From contig NZ_AP023189.1 in NCBI RefSeq assembly GCF_012767755.2, positions 1,550,001-1,614,000 of the forward strand: a stretch of 64,000 nucleotides of DNA, read 5' to 3'. Below, piece by piece: positions 9,448 through 16,888 of this stretch (positions are counted from its first letter, which is position 1; every line of letters starts with the position of its first letter). The notes beneath the pieces are model-generated. The model made no database searches and had not been told where the DNA came from. It was given only the letters and a program-made list of their open reading frames with translations. The translations under genes and the position numbers were made by a program. The DNA comes from Pseudomonas tohonis. Its GTDB lineage: Bacteria > Pseudomonadota > Gammaproteobacteria > Pseudomonadales > Pseudomonadaceae.

Positions 9448-10920
9448 TCAGACGAACAGCTTGGTCGAGATCCAGAACAGCGCGGCGGCCAGGGCCATGG
9501 AGGTGGGCAGGGTCAGCACCCAGGCCAGCAGGATGTTGCGCACGGTGCCGCCCTGCAGGCCGCTCTTGTTGGCGACCATGGTGCCGGCGACGCCGGATGA
9601 CAGCACGTGGGTGGTGGACACCGGCAGGCTGTAGATGTTGGCCAGGCCGATGGCGGCGGCGGCGGTGATCTGCGCGCTCATGCCCTGGGCGTAGCTCATG
9701 CCCTGCTTGCCGATCTTCTCGCCGACGGTGAGTACCACGCGCTTCCAGCCGACCATGGTGCCGATGCCGAGGGCCAGGGCCACCGCGATGATCACCCAGA
9801 AGGGCGCGTATTCGGTGGTGGCGGTCAGGTCCTTGCGAAGCTTCTCCAGGTCCGCCTTCTCGCGCGCCGGCAGGTTGGAGAGCTTGCCCACCTTCTTCGC
9901 GGTGTCGTCCAGGCAGAGCAGGTAGCGACGGGTCTCGACGCGGGTTTCCTCGCTCATGTCGGTGTAGCTGGCCACGCCCGTGAGGTTGGTCATCAGCCCG
10001 GCGATGGTCGCTTCGGTCTGCTTGGGATCGCAACGGAACGCCTGCGGCATCTCGCTGGGAGTGGCCTTGCCCAAGGCCAGCATCTCACCGAGGGTGTCGG
10101 TGTGGCGCTGGTAGAACTGGCTCAGGTGCGTGGCCGCGTCACGGGTGCGTTCGATCTGGTAGGTGGTGCTGTTCAGGTCGAGCACGAACTTGGCCGGGAC
10201 GATGCCGATCAGCACCAGCATGATCAGGCCGATGCCTTTCTGGCCGTCATTGGAGCCGTGCACGAAGCTCACGGCCATGGCCGAAAGCACCAGTACCAGG
10301 CGGTTCCAGAAGGGCGGGTGCTTCTTGTCGTCTACTTCCTTGCGGGTCTCCGGGGTCTTGTGCATCTTCGACGCCGGGTACAGCCATTTCAGCGACAGCA
10401 GCAGCAAGGCCGCGACCATGAAGCCGGCGGCCGGCGAGAAGATCAGCGACAGGCCGATATCGATGGCCTTGCCCCAGTTCACGCCTTCGCCCAGCGGCAG
10501 GTCGCTGATCAGCGCGTTGGCCAGGCCGACGCCGAGGATCGAACCGATCAGGGTGTGCGAGCTGGAGGCCGGGATACCGAAGTACCAGGTGCCGAGGTTC
10601 CAGGTGATGGCCGCCGCCAGCAGCGAGAACACCATGGCCAGGCCGTGGCCGGTGTTGACGTTGATCAGCAGCTCCACCGGCAGCAGGTGGACGATGGCGT
10701 AGGCGACGCCGACGCCGCCCAGCAGCACGCCGAGGAAGTTGAAGATGCCGGAGAGGACCACCGCGCGGTAGGGCGACATGGCCTTGGTGTAGATGACCGT
10801 GGCGACCGCATTGGCGGTGTCATGGAAACCGTTGATGAACTCGAAGGTCAGGACGAATGCCAGGGCGAGCAACAGGCTCAGCACCAGCCAGGCATCAAGC
10901 CCGCTGAAGAGATCGAACAT
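9448..10920 (-). CDS. pit: Pit-family inorganic phosphate transporter
   Basis: A low-affinity, proton-driven phosphate (metal-phosphate) transporter of the inner membrane, 490 residues. Both inverted family repeats are visible: N-terminal EFINGFHDTANAVATVIYT (residues 27-45) with IPASSSHTLIGSILG, and C-terminal FVHGSNDGQKGIGLIML with LPVSTTHVLSSGVAGTM. About ten membrane segments flank a central soluble loop of about 130 residues containing the R.DAATHLSQFY region. The ATG at 10920 lacks a strong ribosome site but starts the family-typical MFDLFSGLDAW. No clear pair of PhoB direct repeats was found upstream. Confidence 0.95.
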   Translation of the reverse strand: MFDLFSGLDAWLVLSLLLALAFVLTFEFINGFHDTANAVATVIYTKAMSPYRAVVLSGIFNFLGVLLGGVGVAYAIVHLLPVELLINVNTGHGLAMVFSLLAAAITWNLGTWYFGIPASSSHTLIGSILGVGLANALISDLPLGEGVNWGKAIDIGLSLIFSPAAGFMVAALLLLSLKWLYPASKMHKTPETRKEVDDKKHPPFWNRLVLVLSAMAVSFVHGSNDGQKGIGLIMLVLIGIVPAKFVLDLNSTTYQIERTRDAATHLSQFYQRHTDTLGEMLALGKATPSEMPQAFRCDPKQTEATIAGLMTNLTGVASYTDMSEETRVETRRYLLCLDDTAKKVGKLSNLPAREKADLEKLRKDLTATTEYAPFWVIIAVALALGIGTMVGWKRVVLTVGEKIGKQGMSYAQGMSAQITAAAAIGLANIYSLPVSTTHVLSSGVAGTMVANKSGLQGGTVRNILLAWVLTLPTSMALAAALFWISTKLFV

Positions 10921-11074
10921 GAAGGTTTAGTGACAGGCTGGTTAGGGGGCGCGAATTATGCCAGAAAACCGGCCCGCGCCCAGCGTCTGACCGCCGATCG
11001 GTACCCGTTGCCACTGCGTCACGGTAGCGCAGCCCAGTAAATCAGGGCCATGCAGGGCATTGTTCGAAATCGTT

Positions 11075-11272
11075 TCAGCTGTCCTGGCCGAGTTCTTTCT
11101 CGATTTTCTGGATTTCCCGCTCGAAGGCCTGGTCCTGATAGGTGGGGCGCTTGCGCCAGGGTTTGCGTTCGGGTTCGGGCTGCGCGGCGTAAGTGGTCAC
11201 TTCGCCGCCGTAAACATCCTTGTAACGTTTTTCCTGGCGCTCGAGTTCGGCGCGCAGTTCGTCTTTCGTCAC
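11075..11272 (-). CDS. Small conserved charged protein
   Basis: A 65-residue protein beginning MTKDELRAELERQEKRYKDVYGG and ending IQKIEKELGQDS. Both ends are predicted helices rich in Glu, Lys and Arg around a short proline-containing linker (PEPERKPWRKRPTYQD). Codon use matches neighbouring genes, and the reading frame is the most gene-like of the overlapping frames here. No domain is recognised. It stands alone upstream of pit on the same strand, about 150 bases away. Confidence 0.65.
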   Translation of the reverse strand: MTKDELRAELERQEKRYKDVYGGEVTTYAAQPEPERKPWRKRPTYQDQAFEREIQKIEKELGQDS

Positions 11273-11584
11273 GTGTTGATCCGCTTGGTCTGAATAATGG
11301 GTCTTGAGTTTCCGGCGATGGAAGGCGCGAGGGCCTTCTGCAACTTTCGCCTGTCATGGACTTGGGCCGGACGGCCGTTCCATTTTCTTCAGCGACCATC
11401 CCGGTCGACTTTCACACACCACCGAGAGCCAGGCGCACCGCGCCTTTGCGCAATTAAGCCGGATAACTTCGGAGGGGCGGGGAAGTATATAGGGAAACTC
11501 ACCAGAAGCTCTATCGAATAGAAAGCCGAAGGCACGACGAGTTCAACTTTCGTTGCACTCGCCGTGCACTTCCCTGGTGCATGT
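11273..11584. other. Intergenic region without a credible gene
   Basis: About 310 bases between the small protein and the MocR gene. It contains an imperfect stem-loop at 11532-11567 and a moderately AT-rich stretch around 11450-11525. The short frames here do not look like genes. Confidence 0.4.
11532..11567 (-). terminator. Stem-loop downstream of the MocR-type gene
   Basis: GCACGACGAGT and ACTCGCCGTGC pair over 11 positions with one mismatch and a 14-base loop, about 20 bases past the stop of the MocR gene on the minus strand. It has no strong T-run, so termination is only possible. Confidence 0.45.
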
Positions 11585-12994
11585 TCAGAGGCTGCGGATG
11601 ATACGTCCGAGTGTTTCCATCGCCTGTTCGCTGCGTGTCGTCCAGGGGTGGCCGTAGTTCAGGCGTGCGCAATTGCTGAAGCTCCGGGTCGCCGAGAAGA
11701 TCGGCCCCGGCGCGATGCTGATGCCCTGGGCGAGCGCCAACTGGAACAGGCGCAGCGAGTCCACCTGCTCGGGGAATTCCAGCCAGAGGAAATAGCCCCC
11801 GTCCGGACGGCTCACCCGGGTCTGCTCCGGCAGATGGCGGGCGACTGCGGCGAGCATCGCGTTCTGCTGGCTTTCCAGGGCGTAGCGCAGGCGTCGCAGG
11901 TGGCGGTCGTAGCCGCCGTGCTGCAGGTAGTCGGCGATGGCCGCCTGGGCCGGGACGGAGGCGGAAATGCTGGTCATCAGCTTCAGCCGCTCGATCTCCC
12001 CGGCATAGCGCCCCCCGGCCACCCAGCCGACCCGGTAACCCGGTGCCAGGCTCTTGGAGAACGAACTGCAGTGCATCACCAGGCCCTCGCTGTCGAAGGC
12101 CTTCACCGGCTTGGGCGCCTGCTGGCCGAAGTACAGCTCGGCATAGACGTCGTCCTCGATCATCGGCACCTGATATTGCTTGAGCAGTTCCGCCAGGCGT
12201 CGCTTGCGCGCTTCGGCCAGGCTCGCCCCCAGCGGGTTGTGGAAGTTGCTCATGAACCAGCAGGCCTTGATCGGCAACTGTTCGAGGCTGCGCTCCAGCA
12301 CTTCCAGGTCGATGCCCTCGCGCGGGTGCACGGGGATCTCCACCGCCTTCAGCTTGAGCCGTTCCAGCACCTGCAGGCTGGCGTAGAAGGCCGGCGACTC
12401 GATGGCCACCAGGTCGCCCGGGCGGGTCACCACCTGCAGGCAGAGGTTGAGTGCCTCCAGTGCGCCGTTGGTGATCACCAGCTCCTCGATGGGCAGCGGC
12501 AGGCCGCCGACCATGTAGCGCAGGGCGATCTGCCGGCGCAGGCCGTGGTTGCCGGGCGTCATGTCGGCGACGGTGGAGCGCGGGTCCATCTCCCGCACCG
12601 CGTGGGACATGGAGCGCGCCAGGCGTTGCAGGGGGAACAGCTCCGGGCTGGGAAAGGCCGAGCCGAAGGGCACGGTGTCCGGGTCCTTGATGGAGCTGAG
12701 CACCGAGAACACCAGCTCGCTGACGTCCACCTCCGTGGTGGCGGCCTCGCGGCTGGCCACCTCGGGCTCGCGCAGCGGGCGCTGCACGTGCTGGCATACG
12801 AAGTAGCCGGAGCGTGCGCGGGCCATGATCAGGCCACGGCTCTCCAGCAGGTAGTAGGCCTGGAACACGGTGGAGGCGCTGACGCCGTAGGTGCGGCTGG
12901 CATGCCGCACCGAGGGCACCTTCTGCCCCGGTGCGAGCACGCCGGTACGGATCAGTTCGGCGATCTCGTCGGCGAATTTCTCGTAGCGCTTCAT
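11585..12994 (-). CDS. MocR-type (GntR/aminotransferase) transcriptional regulator
   Basis: A 469-residue fusion of an N-terminal winged helix (MKRYEKFADEIAELIRTGVL, with PSVRHASRTYGVSASTVFQAYYLLE) and a C-terminal fold-type I aminotransferase-like domain. The PLP lysine is in SFSKSLAPGYRVGW, and the NFHNPLG and EDDVYAELYFG blocks are present. MocR proteins use PLP as an effector-sensing cofactor and regulate nearby metabolic genes, such as those for vitamin B6, GABA or taurine. The ATG at 12994 has GGACAAG before it and gives the correct domain start. It lies 77 bases downstream of ccoG on the same strand; no obvious PLP-related target gene is adjacent. Confidence 0.92.
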   Translation of the reverse strand: MKRYEKFADEIAELIRTGVLAPGQKVPSVRHASRTYGVSASTVFQAYYLLESRGLIMARARSGYFVCQHVQRPLREPEVASREAATTEVDVSELVFSVLSSIKDPDTVPFGSAFPSPELFPLQRLARSMSHAVREMDPRSTVADMTPGNHGLRRQIALRYMVGGLPLPIEELVITNGALEALNLCLQVVTRPGDLVAIESPAFYASLQVLERLKLKAVEIPVHPREGIDLEVLERSLEQLPIKACWFMSNFHNPLGASLAEARKRRLAELLKQYQVPMIEDDVYAELYFGQQAPKPVKAFDSEGLVMHCSSFSKSLAPGYRVGWVAGGRYAGEIERLKLMTSISASVPAQAAIADYLQHGGYDRHLRRLRYALESQQNAMLAAVARHLPEQTRVSRPDGGYFLWLEFPEQVDSLRLFQLALAQGISIAPGPIFSATRSFSNCARLNYGHPWTTRSEQAMETLGRIIRSL

Positions 12995-13071
12995 CTTGTC
13001 CTGCGGGTGGGCGGCCTGGGCCGCCCACTCTAAGCGCTGCGTCGGGACGCCGCCAGCTGCGCCGTCCATGC

Positions 13072-14490
13072 TCAGCGCCTCGGGCTGACGAAGGTGCTGT
13101 CGGCGGTGGCGGTCGCCGTGTCGCCGTCCAGGCTGGTGATGCGGAACACCAGCTCGCGGGAGCCGCCGCCCAGGGTGTCGTCTTCCTGCGCCACCGAGAC
13201 CGGCAGCTCGAGGATCTCGCCGGCCTCGATGCTCACCTCCGCCGGTGCCTGCAGGCGCAGGCCCTCGCCCTCGGCCAGCTCCAGGCGGTAGCGATGGCTG
13301 AGCTGGGTCTTGTTGATCAGCTTGAGGTTGTAGATGTTCTCGATCTCGCCGGCGGCGTTCTCGCGGAACATGCCACGGTCCTTGATCACGTCCACGGAGA
13401 TTTCCGAACGCGAGGCCAGCAGCCAGCCGAAGGCGCCGATCATCAGCACCAGGGCCGTGGCGTAGCCGATCAGGCGCGGCCGCAGCAGGTGGGTGTGGCC
13501 GCCCTCCAGGGCGCGTTCCGAGCTGTAGCCCACCAGGCCACGGGCGTAGCCCATCTTGTCCATCACCGAATCACAGGCGTCCACGCAGGCCGCGCAGCCG
13601 ATGCAGGCGATCTGCAGGCCGTCGCGGATGTCGATGCCGGTGGGGCAGACCTGCACGCACACCGTGCAATCGATGCAATCACCCAGGCCCTGGGCCTTCG
13701 GGTCGCTGCCCTTCTTGCGCGCCCCACGGGACTCGCCCCGGGCGGCGTCGTAGGACACGATCAGCGTGTCCTTGTCGAACATCACGCTCTGGAAGCGGGC
13801 GTAGGGGCACATGTGGATGCACACCTGCTCGCGCATCCAGCCGGCGTTCACATAGGTGGCGGCGGTGAAGAACAGCACCCAGAACAGCGAGACGCCGCCG
13901 GCCTGAAGGGTCACCAGCTCGGTGGCCAGTTCGCGCACCGGGGTGAAGTAACCGACGAAGGTCACCGCCGTCGCCAGGCTGATGGCGAGCCACAGGCCGT
14001 GCTTGGCGACGTTGCGCGCCACCTTCTCCACGCCCCAGGGCGCGGCGGCCAGCTTGATGCGCTGGTTGCGGTCGCCCTGGGTGCGCTGCTCGACCCACAT
14101 GAACATCCAGGTCCAGACGCTTTGCGGGCAGCTGTAGCCGCACCAGACGCGACCGGCGAACACCGTGATGAAGAACAGCCCGAAGGCGCAGATGATCAGC
14201 AGCCCCGAGAGCAGGATGAAATCCTGCGGCCAGAAGGTCGCGCCGAAGATGTAGAACTTGCTGTCCTCCAGGCTCCAGAGCACGGCCTGGCGGCCATCCC
14301 AGTCGAACCAGAGGGTGCCGAAGAACAACAGGCACAGCAGCCCCGCGCCGAGCAGGCGGAAGTTGCGGAACCGCCCCGTGAAACTGCGGGTGTGGATGGG
14401 GGCACTGGAGGCGTAAAGGGACTTGCTGGCGGCGGCGGGGCGACTCGGTTGGACGACCTCTACCTGCCTGACGGGAATCATCTCGCTCAT
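13072..14490 (-). CDS. ccoG: Cytochrome c oxidase accessory protein CcoG (RdxA/FixG)
   Basis: A membrane iron-sulfur protein of 472 residues implicated in copper handling for cbb3 oxidase assembly. Membrane segments lie near residues 45-60, 90-110, 165-185, 200-215 and 345-365. Between them are the CGYSCPQSVWTWMF motif and two [4Fe-4S] motifs, CIDCTVCVQVCP and CIGCAACVDACD. A C-terminal Ig-like domain of about 100 residues follows. The usual ccoNOQP and ccoHIS genes are not next to it here; its downstream neighbour is the MocR-type regulator. No convincing ANR box was seen just upstream. Confidence 0.95.
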   Translation of the reverse strand: MSEMIPVRQVEVVQPSRPAAASKSLYASSAPIHTRSFTGRFRNFRLLGAGLLCLLFFGTLWFDWDGRQAVLWSLEDSKFYIFGATFWPQDFILLSGLLIICAFGLFFITVFAGRVWCGYSCPQSVWTWMFMWVEQRTQGDRNQRIKLAAAPWGVEKVARNVAKHGLWLAISLATAVTFVGYFTPVRELATELVTLQAGGVSLFWVLFFTAATYVNAGWMREQVCIHMCPYARFQSVMFDKDTLIVSYDAARGESRGARKKGSDPKAQGLGDCIDCTVCVQVCPTGIDIRDGLQIACIGCAACVDACDSVMDKMGYARGLVGYSSERALEGGHTHLLRPRLIGYATALVLMIGAFGWLLASRSEISVDVIKDRGMFRENAAGEIENIYNLKLINKTQLSHRYRLELAEGEGLRLQAPAEVSIEAGEILELPVSVAQEDDTLGGGSRELVFRITSLDGDTATATADSTFVSPRR

Positions 14491-14845
14491 GATGCTGGCC
14501 TTTTGGGCTATGACGGCGAGGCGGACTATAGGGAGAGGCTGATACTGGAAACAGATTCAGGTGATGGGGCAAAAACCATATCAGATGGGTCTTGATGGCC
14601 GTCTGGCCCACAGAGCGCGTGGTTCCTGGCGGTTCGCAGGTGCGCCCTGCGCAGAGCGCGGCAATCGGTCGCGGGGTAATTACAGGTGCAGCGCCTCTCC
14701 TCATCCGCTACAGCCCATCATTCGTTATTGAGAGCGCCGGTGGCCGGCACGGAGTTGATTCCCGGCAACGGCCGGGCACGGGCTCGCCTCGTATGGAGCA
14801 GGAACGTCGGCTAGATGACCCAACGGCAGGTAGTACGGCTCCTCG
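14491..14845. other. Intergenic region without a credible gene
   Basis: About 355 bases between the ccoG start and the lipoprotein stop. It presumably holds the ccoG promoter. A TTGAT-N4-GGCAA sequence at about 14755 loosely resembles an ANR half-match but is far from ccoG. Frames here lack ribosome sites and look spurious. Confidence 0.4.
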
Positions 14846-15277
14846 TCACTTGTCCGGTGAAACCGGAAAGCCCGGTGGCTGTGCGGGGAAGCGCTCGACA
14901 GGAAGCGTCTGGTCCTTTCCCGCCCAATACAACAAACCGTCGGGCTCGTATTGAAGGGGGATATCGCACCTCTTCATGGGGAACCCTTGGCAGTAGATTT
15001 CAGAGGCCTGCGCCGGGTAGGGCTCGAAATCGAACCTGTAGGTTCTTTCCTCGCCCGATCCCTTGATGCTGTAGATGATGGATGGGCTCAGCTTGTCGCC
15101 GGTCAGCAGGATTTTCAGGGACGACTTCGGCTCGATGATTTTGCAGATCGGCACTGTGTAGTTCAGGTTGCAGACCTGGATGCGCGCATCGCTGTTGTTG
15201 AACAGGACCATCTCAACCTGAAACGAGCATCCCGACAGGGCAAGCGTGGCCGCCAATACGGCGAAAAGTCTGAGCAT
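14846..15277 (-). CDS. Putative lipoprotein of unknown function
   Basis: A 143-residue protein with a signal peptide MLRLFAVLAATLALSGC, where LSGC is a lipobox, so the mature protein should begin with lipid-modified Cys. The mature part (FQVEMVLFNNSDARIQVCNL...) is beta-rich and contains four further cysteines (in VCNLNY, PICKII, IYCQGF and MKRCDI), which could form disulfides. The domain is not recognised. An alternative start at 15319 would add 14 residues and lengthen the n-region; neither start has a strong ribosome site. Codon use is slightly less GC-biased than in core neighbours. It may be an accessory gene. Confidence 0.72.
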   Translation of the reverse strand: MLRLFAVLAATLALSGCSFQVEMVLFNNSDARIQVCNLNYTVPICKIIEPKSSLKILLTGDKLSPSIIYSIKGSGEERTYRFDFEPYPAQASEIYCQGFPMKRCDIPLQYEPDGLLYWAGKDQTLPVERFPAQPPGFPVSPDK

Positions 15278-15375
15278 GGCGTTGTACGCATCCGTGGTAG
15301 AAGACGAGAGCCGGGTCATCCCTGAAATGGAGCCGAGCGGATTTCACCTCGCAACAGAACGCTGCGCAACCACCT

Positions 15376-15397
15376 GTAGGGGCGATTTCAATCGCCC
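15376..15397. repeat. Partial copy of GTAGGGGCGA-type intergenic repeat
   Basis: GTAGGGGCGATTTCAATCGCC matches the start of the repeats at 34901, 40573 and 45041. The GGGGCAA/TTGCCCC inverted pair that follows replaces their GC-rich second half. Confidence 0.6.
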
Positions 15398-15420
15398 AGG
15401 GGCAACCCCGTTGCCCCAAA

Positions 15421-15446
15421 GGCCCCTCCCGACGCCGAGAGGGGCC
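15421..15446 (-). terminator. Hairpin downstream of the BRO-N operon
   Basis: GGCCCCTC (15421-15428) pairs with GAGGGGCC (15439-15446). On the minus strand it lies just after the stop of the 15456 gene and is followed only by a short TTT. Confidence 0.55.
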
Positions 15447-15455
15447 CGGCTCAGG

Positions 15456-15707
15456 TCAGCTCTTCCACAACGCCAGCTGCTCCAGCTTCATCAACTGCCA
15501 GAACTCCTGCTGGTTGCTGCGGCACAGGTCCACCATCGCATCCATCAAGGCCCCTTCGCCGACCTCATCCAGGTAGGGCCCGGGGATGCCCTCGCGCAGG
15601 CCCGCGTTGTCCCGGATGATCTCGGCGATCACATGCACGGTGTTCAACCGCGACTCCATCCGATCCACCAACTGCCGCAGCCGGCGTTCCGCAACCTCCT
15701 GGCTCAT
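15456..15707 (-). CDS. Small protein coupled to the BRO-N gene
   Basis: An 83-residue protein starting MSQEVAERRLRQLVDRMESR. The ATG at 15707 overlaps the stop of the BRO-N gene in an ATGA and has an AGGAGG-type site about six bases before it, so the two genes form a translationally coupled unit. The protein looks all-helical, with no membrane segment or recognised motif. As the invariable partner gene it may form a complex with the BRO-N protein, but that is inference. Confidence 0.75.
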   Translation of the reverse strand: MSQEVAERRLRQLVDRMESRLNTVHVIAEIIRDNAGLREGIPGPYLDEVGEGALMDAMVDLCRSNQQEFWQLMKLEQLALWKS

Positions 15708-16171
15708 ACCGACACCTCCTGGCCGCCGGCCATGAACAGCGGCAAATCCCGCCAGGCCACCCACAGCTCACCCTGCCAACGCACCACGCCCAACTGCCGG
15801 CCCTCGTAGATCAGCGTCTCACGCGTGGGAGCCGCATCGGGCGTGCGGTGATAGTCATGCAGCGTCGGCACCAGCACCTCGTTCACCCAGCGGCCCACGT
15901 TGCCGTGCCTGGGCGTGCCGAACTGGAACAGCGCCCGGTAGGCGCCGATATCGCTGATCACCACCACCTCTTCATGGAAGCCGTCGGTGTAGATGAGGGC
16001 GAGGGTTTGCTGCTGGTGAGGCTCCAGGGCCGGGAGCAGTGGGAGGGCATCGGCCAGGCCGATCAACTGCGCGAAATCATGGGCGACGAACCAGGGCTGG
16101 TTGTCGACCATCACGGCGCGCAGGCGTTGGTGGTGGTGATAGAAAACGAGAGGGGTGAATGCGTTTTTCAT
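15704..16171 (-). CDS. BRO-N domain (phage antirepressor-like) protein
   Basis: A 155-residue protein with a BRO N-terminal domain. It opens with FTPLVFYHHHQRLRAVMVDNQ..WFVAHDF, where WFVA.D and the GTPRHGNVGRWVNEVLVPTL block are typical of phage and baculovirus BRO/antirepressor proteins. About 40 residues with LIYEGRQLGVVRWQGELWVA follow. BRO-N domains bind DNA. The short size, with no KilA or P22-type C-terminal domain, and the coupled small partner resemble stand-alone BRO units in Pseudomonas chromosomes. The long upstream leader is rich in inverted repeats. The ATG at 16171 is chosen over the Met 12 codons upstream because it starts the conserved domain. Confidence 0.82.
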   Translation of the reverse strand: MKNAFTPLVFYHHHQRLRAVMVDNQPWFVAHDFAQLIGLADALPLLPALEPHQQQTLALIYTDGFHEEVVVISDIGAYRALFQFGTPRHGNVGRWVNEVLVPTLHDYHRTPDAAPTRETLIYEGRQLGVVRWQGELWVAWRDLPLFMAGGQEVSV

Positions 16172-16888
16172 GGCATAGGTTCCTTGTCCGGTGGACCACT
16201 CCGCCATCCTTCGCTGTCATTCGAAGGGTGGCGAATCGCACGGGGTTGACAGACCGGGACAAGAGACCGGCAGACCACGAGGGTCTCCCCGCGCGATCCG
16301 CCATAAAGCAATGCAGTTGAAAACTGCATGCATGCTCGTGCCTGCAAAAAACATTCGCTGTTTTCCGCATGCACCTTGTGGCGCACCGCGCCTTGTCATC
16401 GGGCTGTCAAACCCGGCCACGGGATTTACCGTGGCTCGGGGAGGATAGGGAGGAGGGGCTGGGAGGGCAAGGGTGTGGCAGTCGTTCGTTACAGGGGGCG
16501 TGAATGCGAGCATCAACGCCTAACTAACAGGGTCTGCTGCTTGTGAGTGGCAGAAATCGGCCAAAAGCAGAAGCGGCCAATCGCAGTCGTCAACGTCCGA
16601 CCAATAGATACCCGTCGTAATTGATAGAAACAGCCAAATAGCAGCACCTTTGCGCTTTAGCAGCAGCTCAGTCAAATCACATGGGTTCAAGCCATCGCTA
16701 GCCGGTAGGTTACAGGTGTCCGTCCGCTGTCGATTTCACCGCGGCGAGTGGTAATGGCTGGCAGAGTTCGACGGTTGTATCGGACACAAATGAATGCATG
16801 GCGGCATAAAGCTATTGTTGTTAAGTCTTGCAACTCAATGCCGATAAGGCTAGGAAGCATAATCCGCCCAAGGTGTGGAGAAATCCAA
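16172..16888. other. Long non-coding region between divergent BRO-N and GGDEF genes
   Basis: About 717 bases without a convincing gene. The BRO-N-proximal part (16240-16435) holds several inverted repeats described separately. The part from about 16500 to 16750 is less GC-rich (with GGCAGAAATCGGCCAAAAGCAG-like DNA) and looks like remnant or accessory sequence. The promoter of the GGDEF gene should lie in its last 150 bases. Confidence 0.5.
16243..16434 (-). promoter_or_regulatory. Structured leader upstream of the BRO-N gene
   Basis: GGGTTGACAG (16243-16252) and CTGTCAAACCC (16404-16414) form a near-perfect inverted pair about 150 bases apart. Inside lie AGACC/GGTCT (16272-16286) and a perfect 8-bp hairpin, ATGCAGTT/AACTGCAT with a 3-base loop (16311-16329). 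Just outside is CCACGG/CCGTGG (16417-16434). This arrangement suggests a structured RNA or a set of protein-binding operators controlling the BRO-N unit. Confidence 0.45.

Noticed and set aside
10921-11000. Possible PhoB box upstream of the phosphate transporter
   Set aside because: Only a single CTGTCAC half is present; the 11-base-spaced second half is missing.
11050-11399. Overlapping short frames on both strands around the 65-residue protein
   Set aside because: Only the 11075-11272 frame has natural codon use and helical charged composition; the others are Arg/Pro/Gly-rich.
14592-15066. Plus-strand frames between ccoG and the lipoprotein gene
   Set aside because: No ribosome sites, Arg/Ser/Thr/Gly-rich, and they run antisense into the lipoprotein gene.
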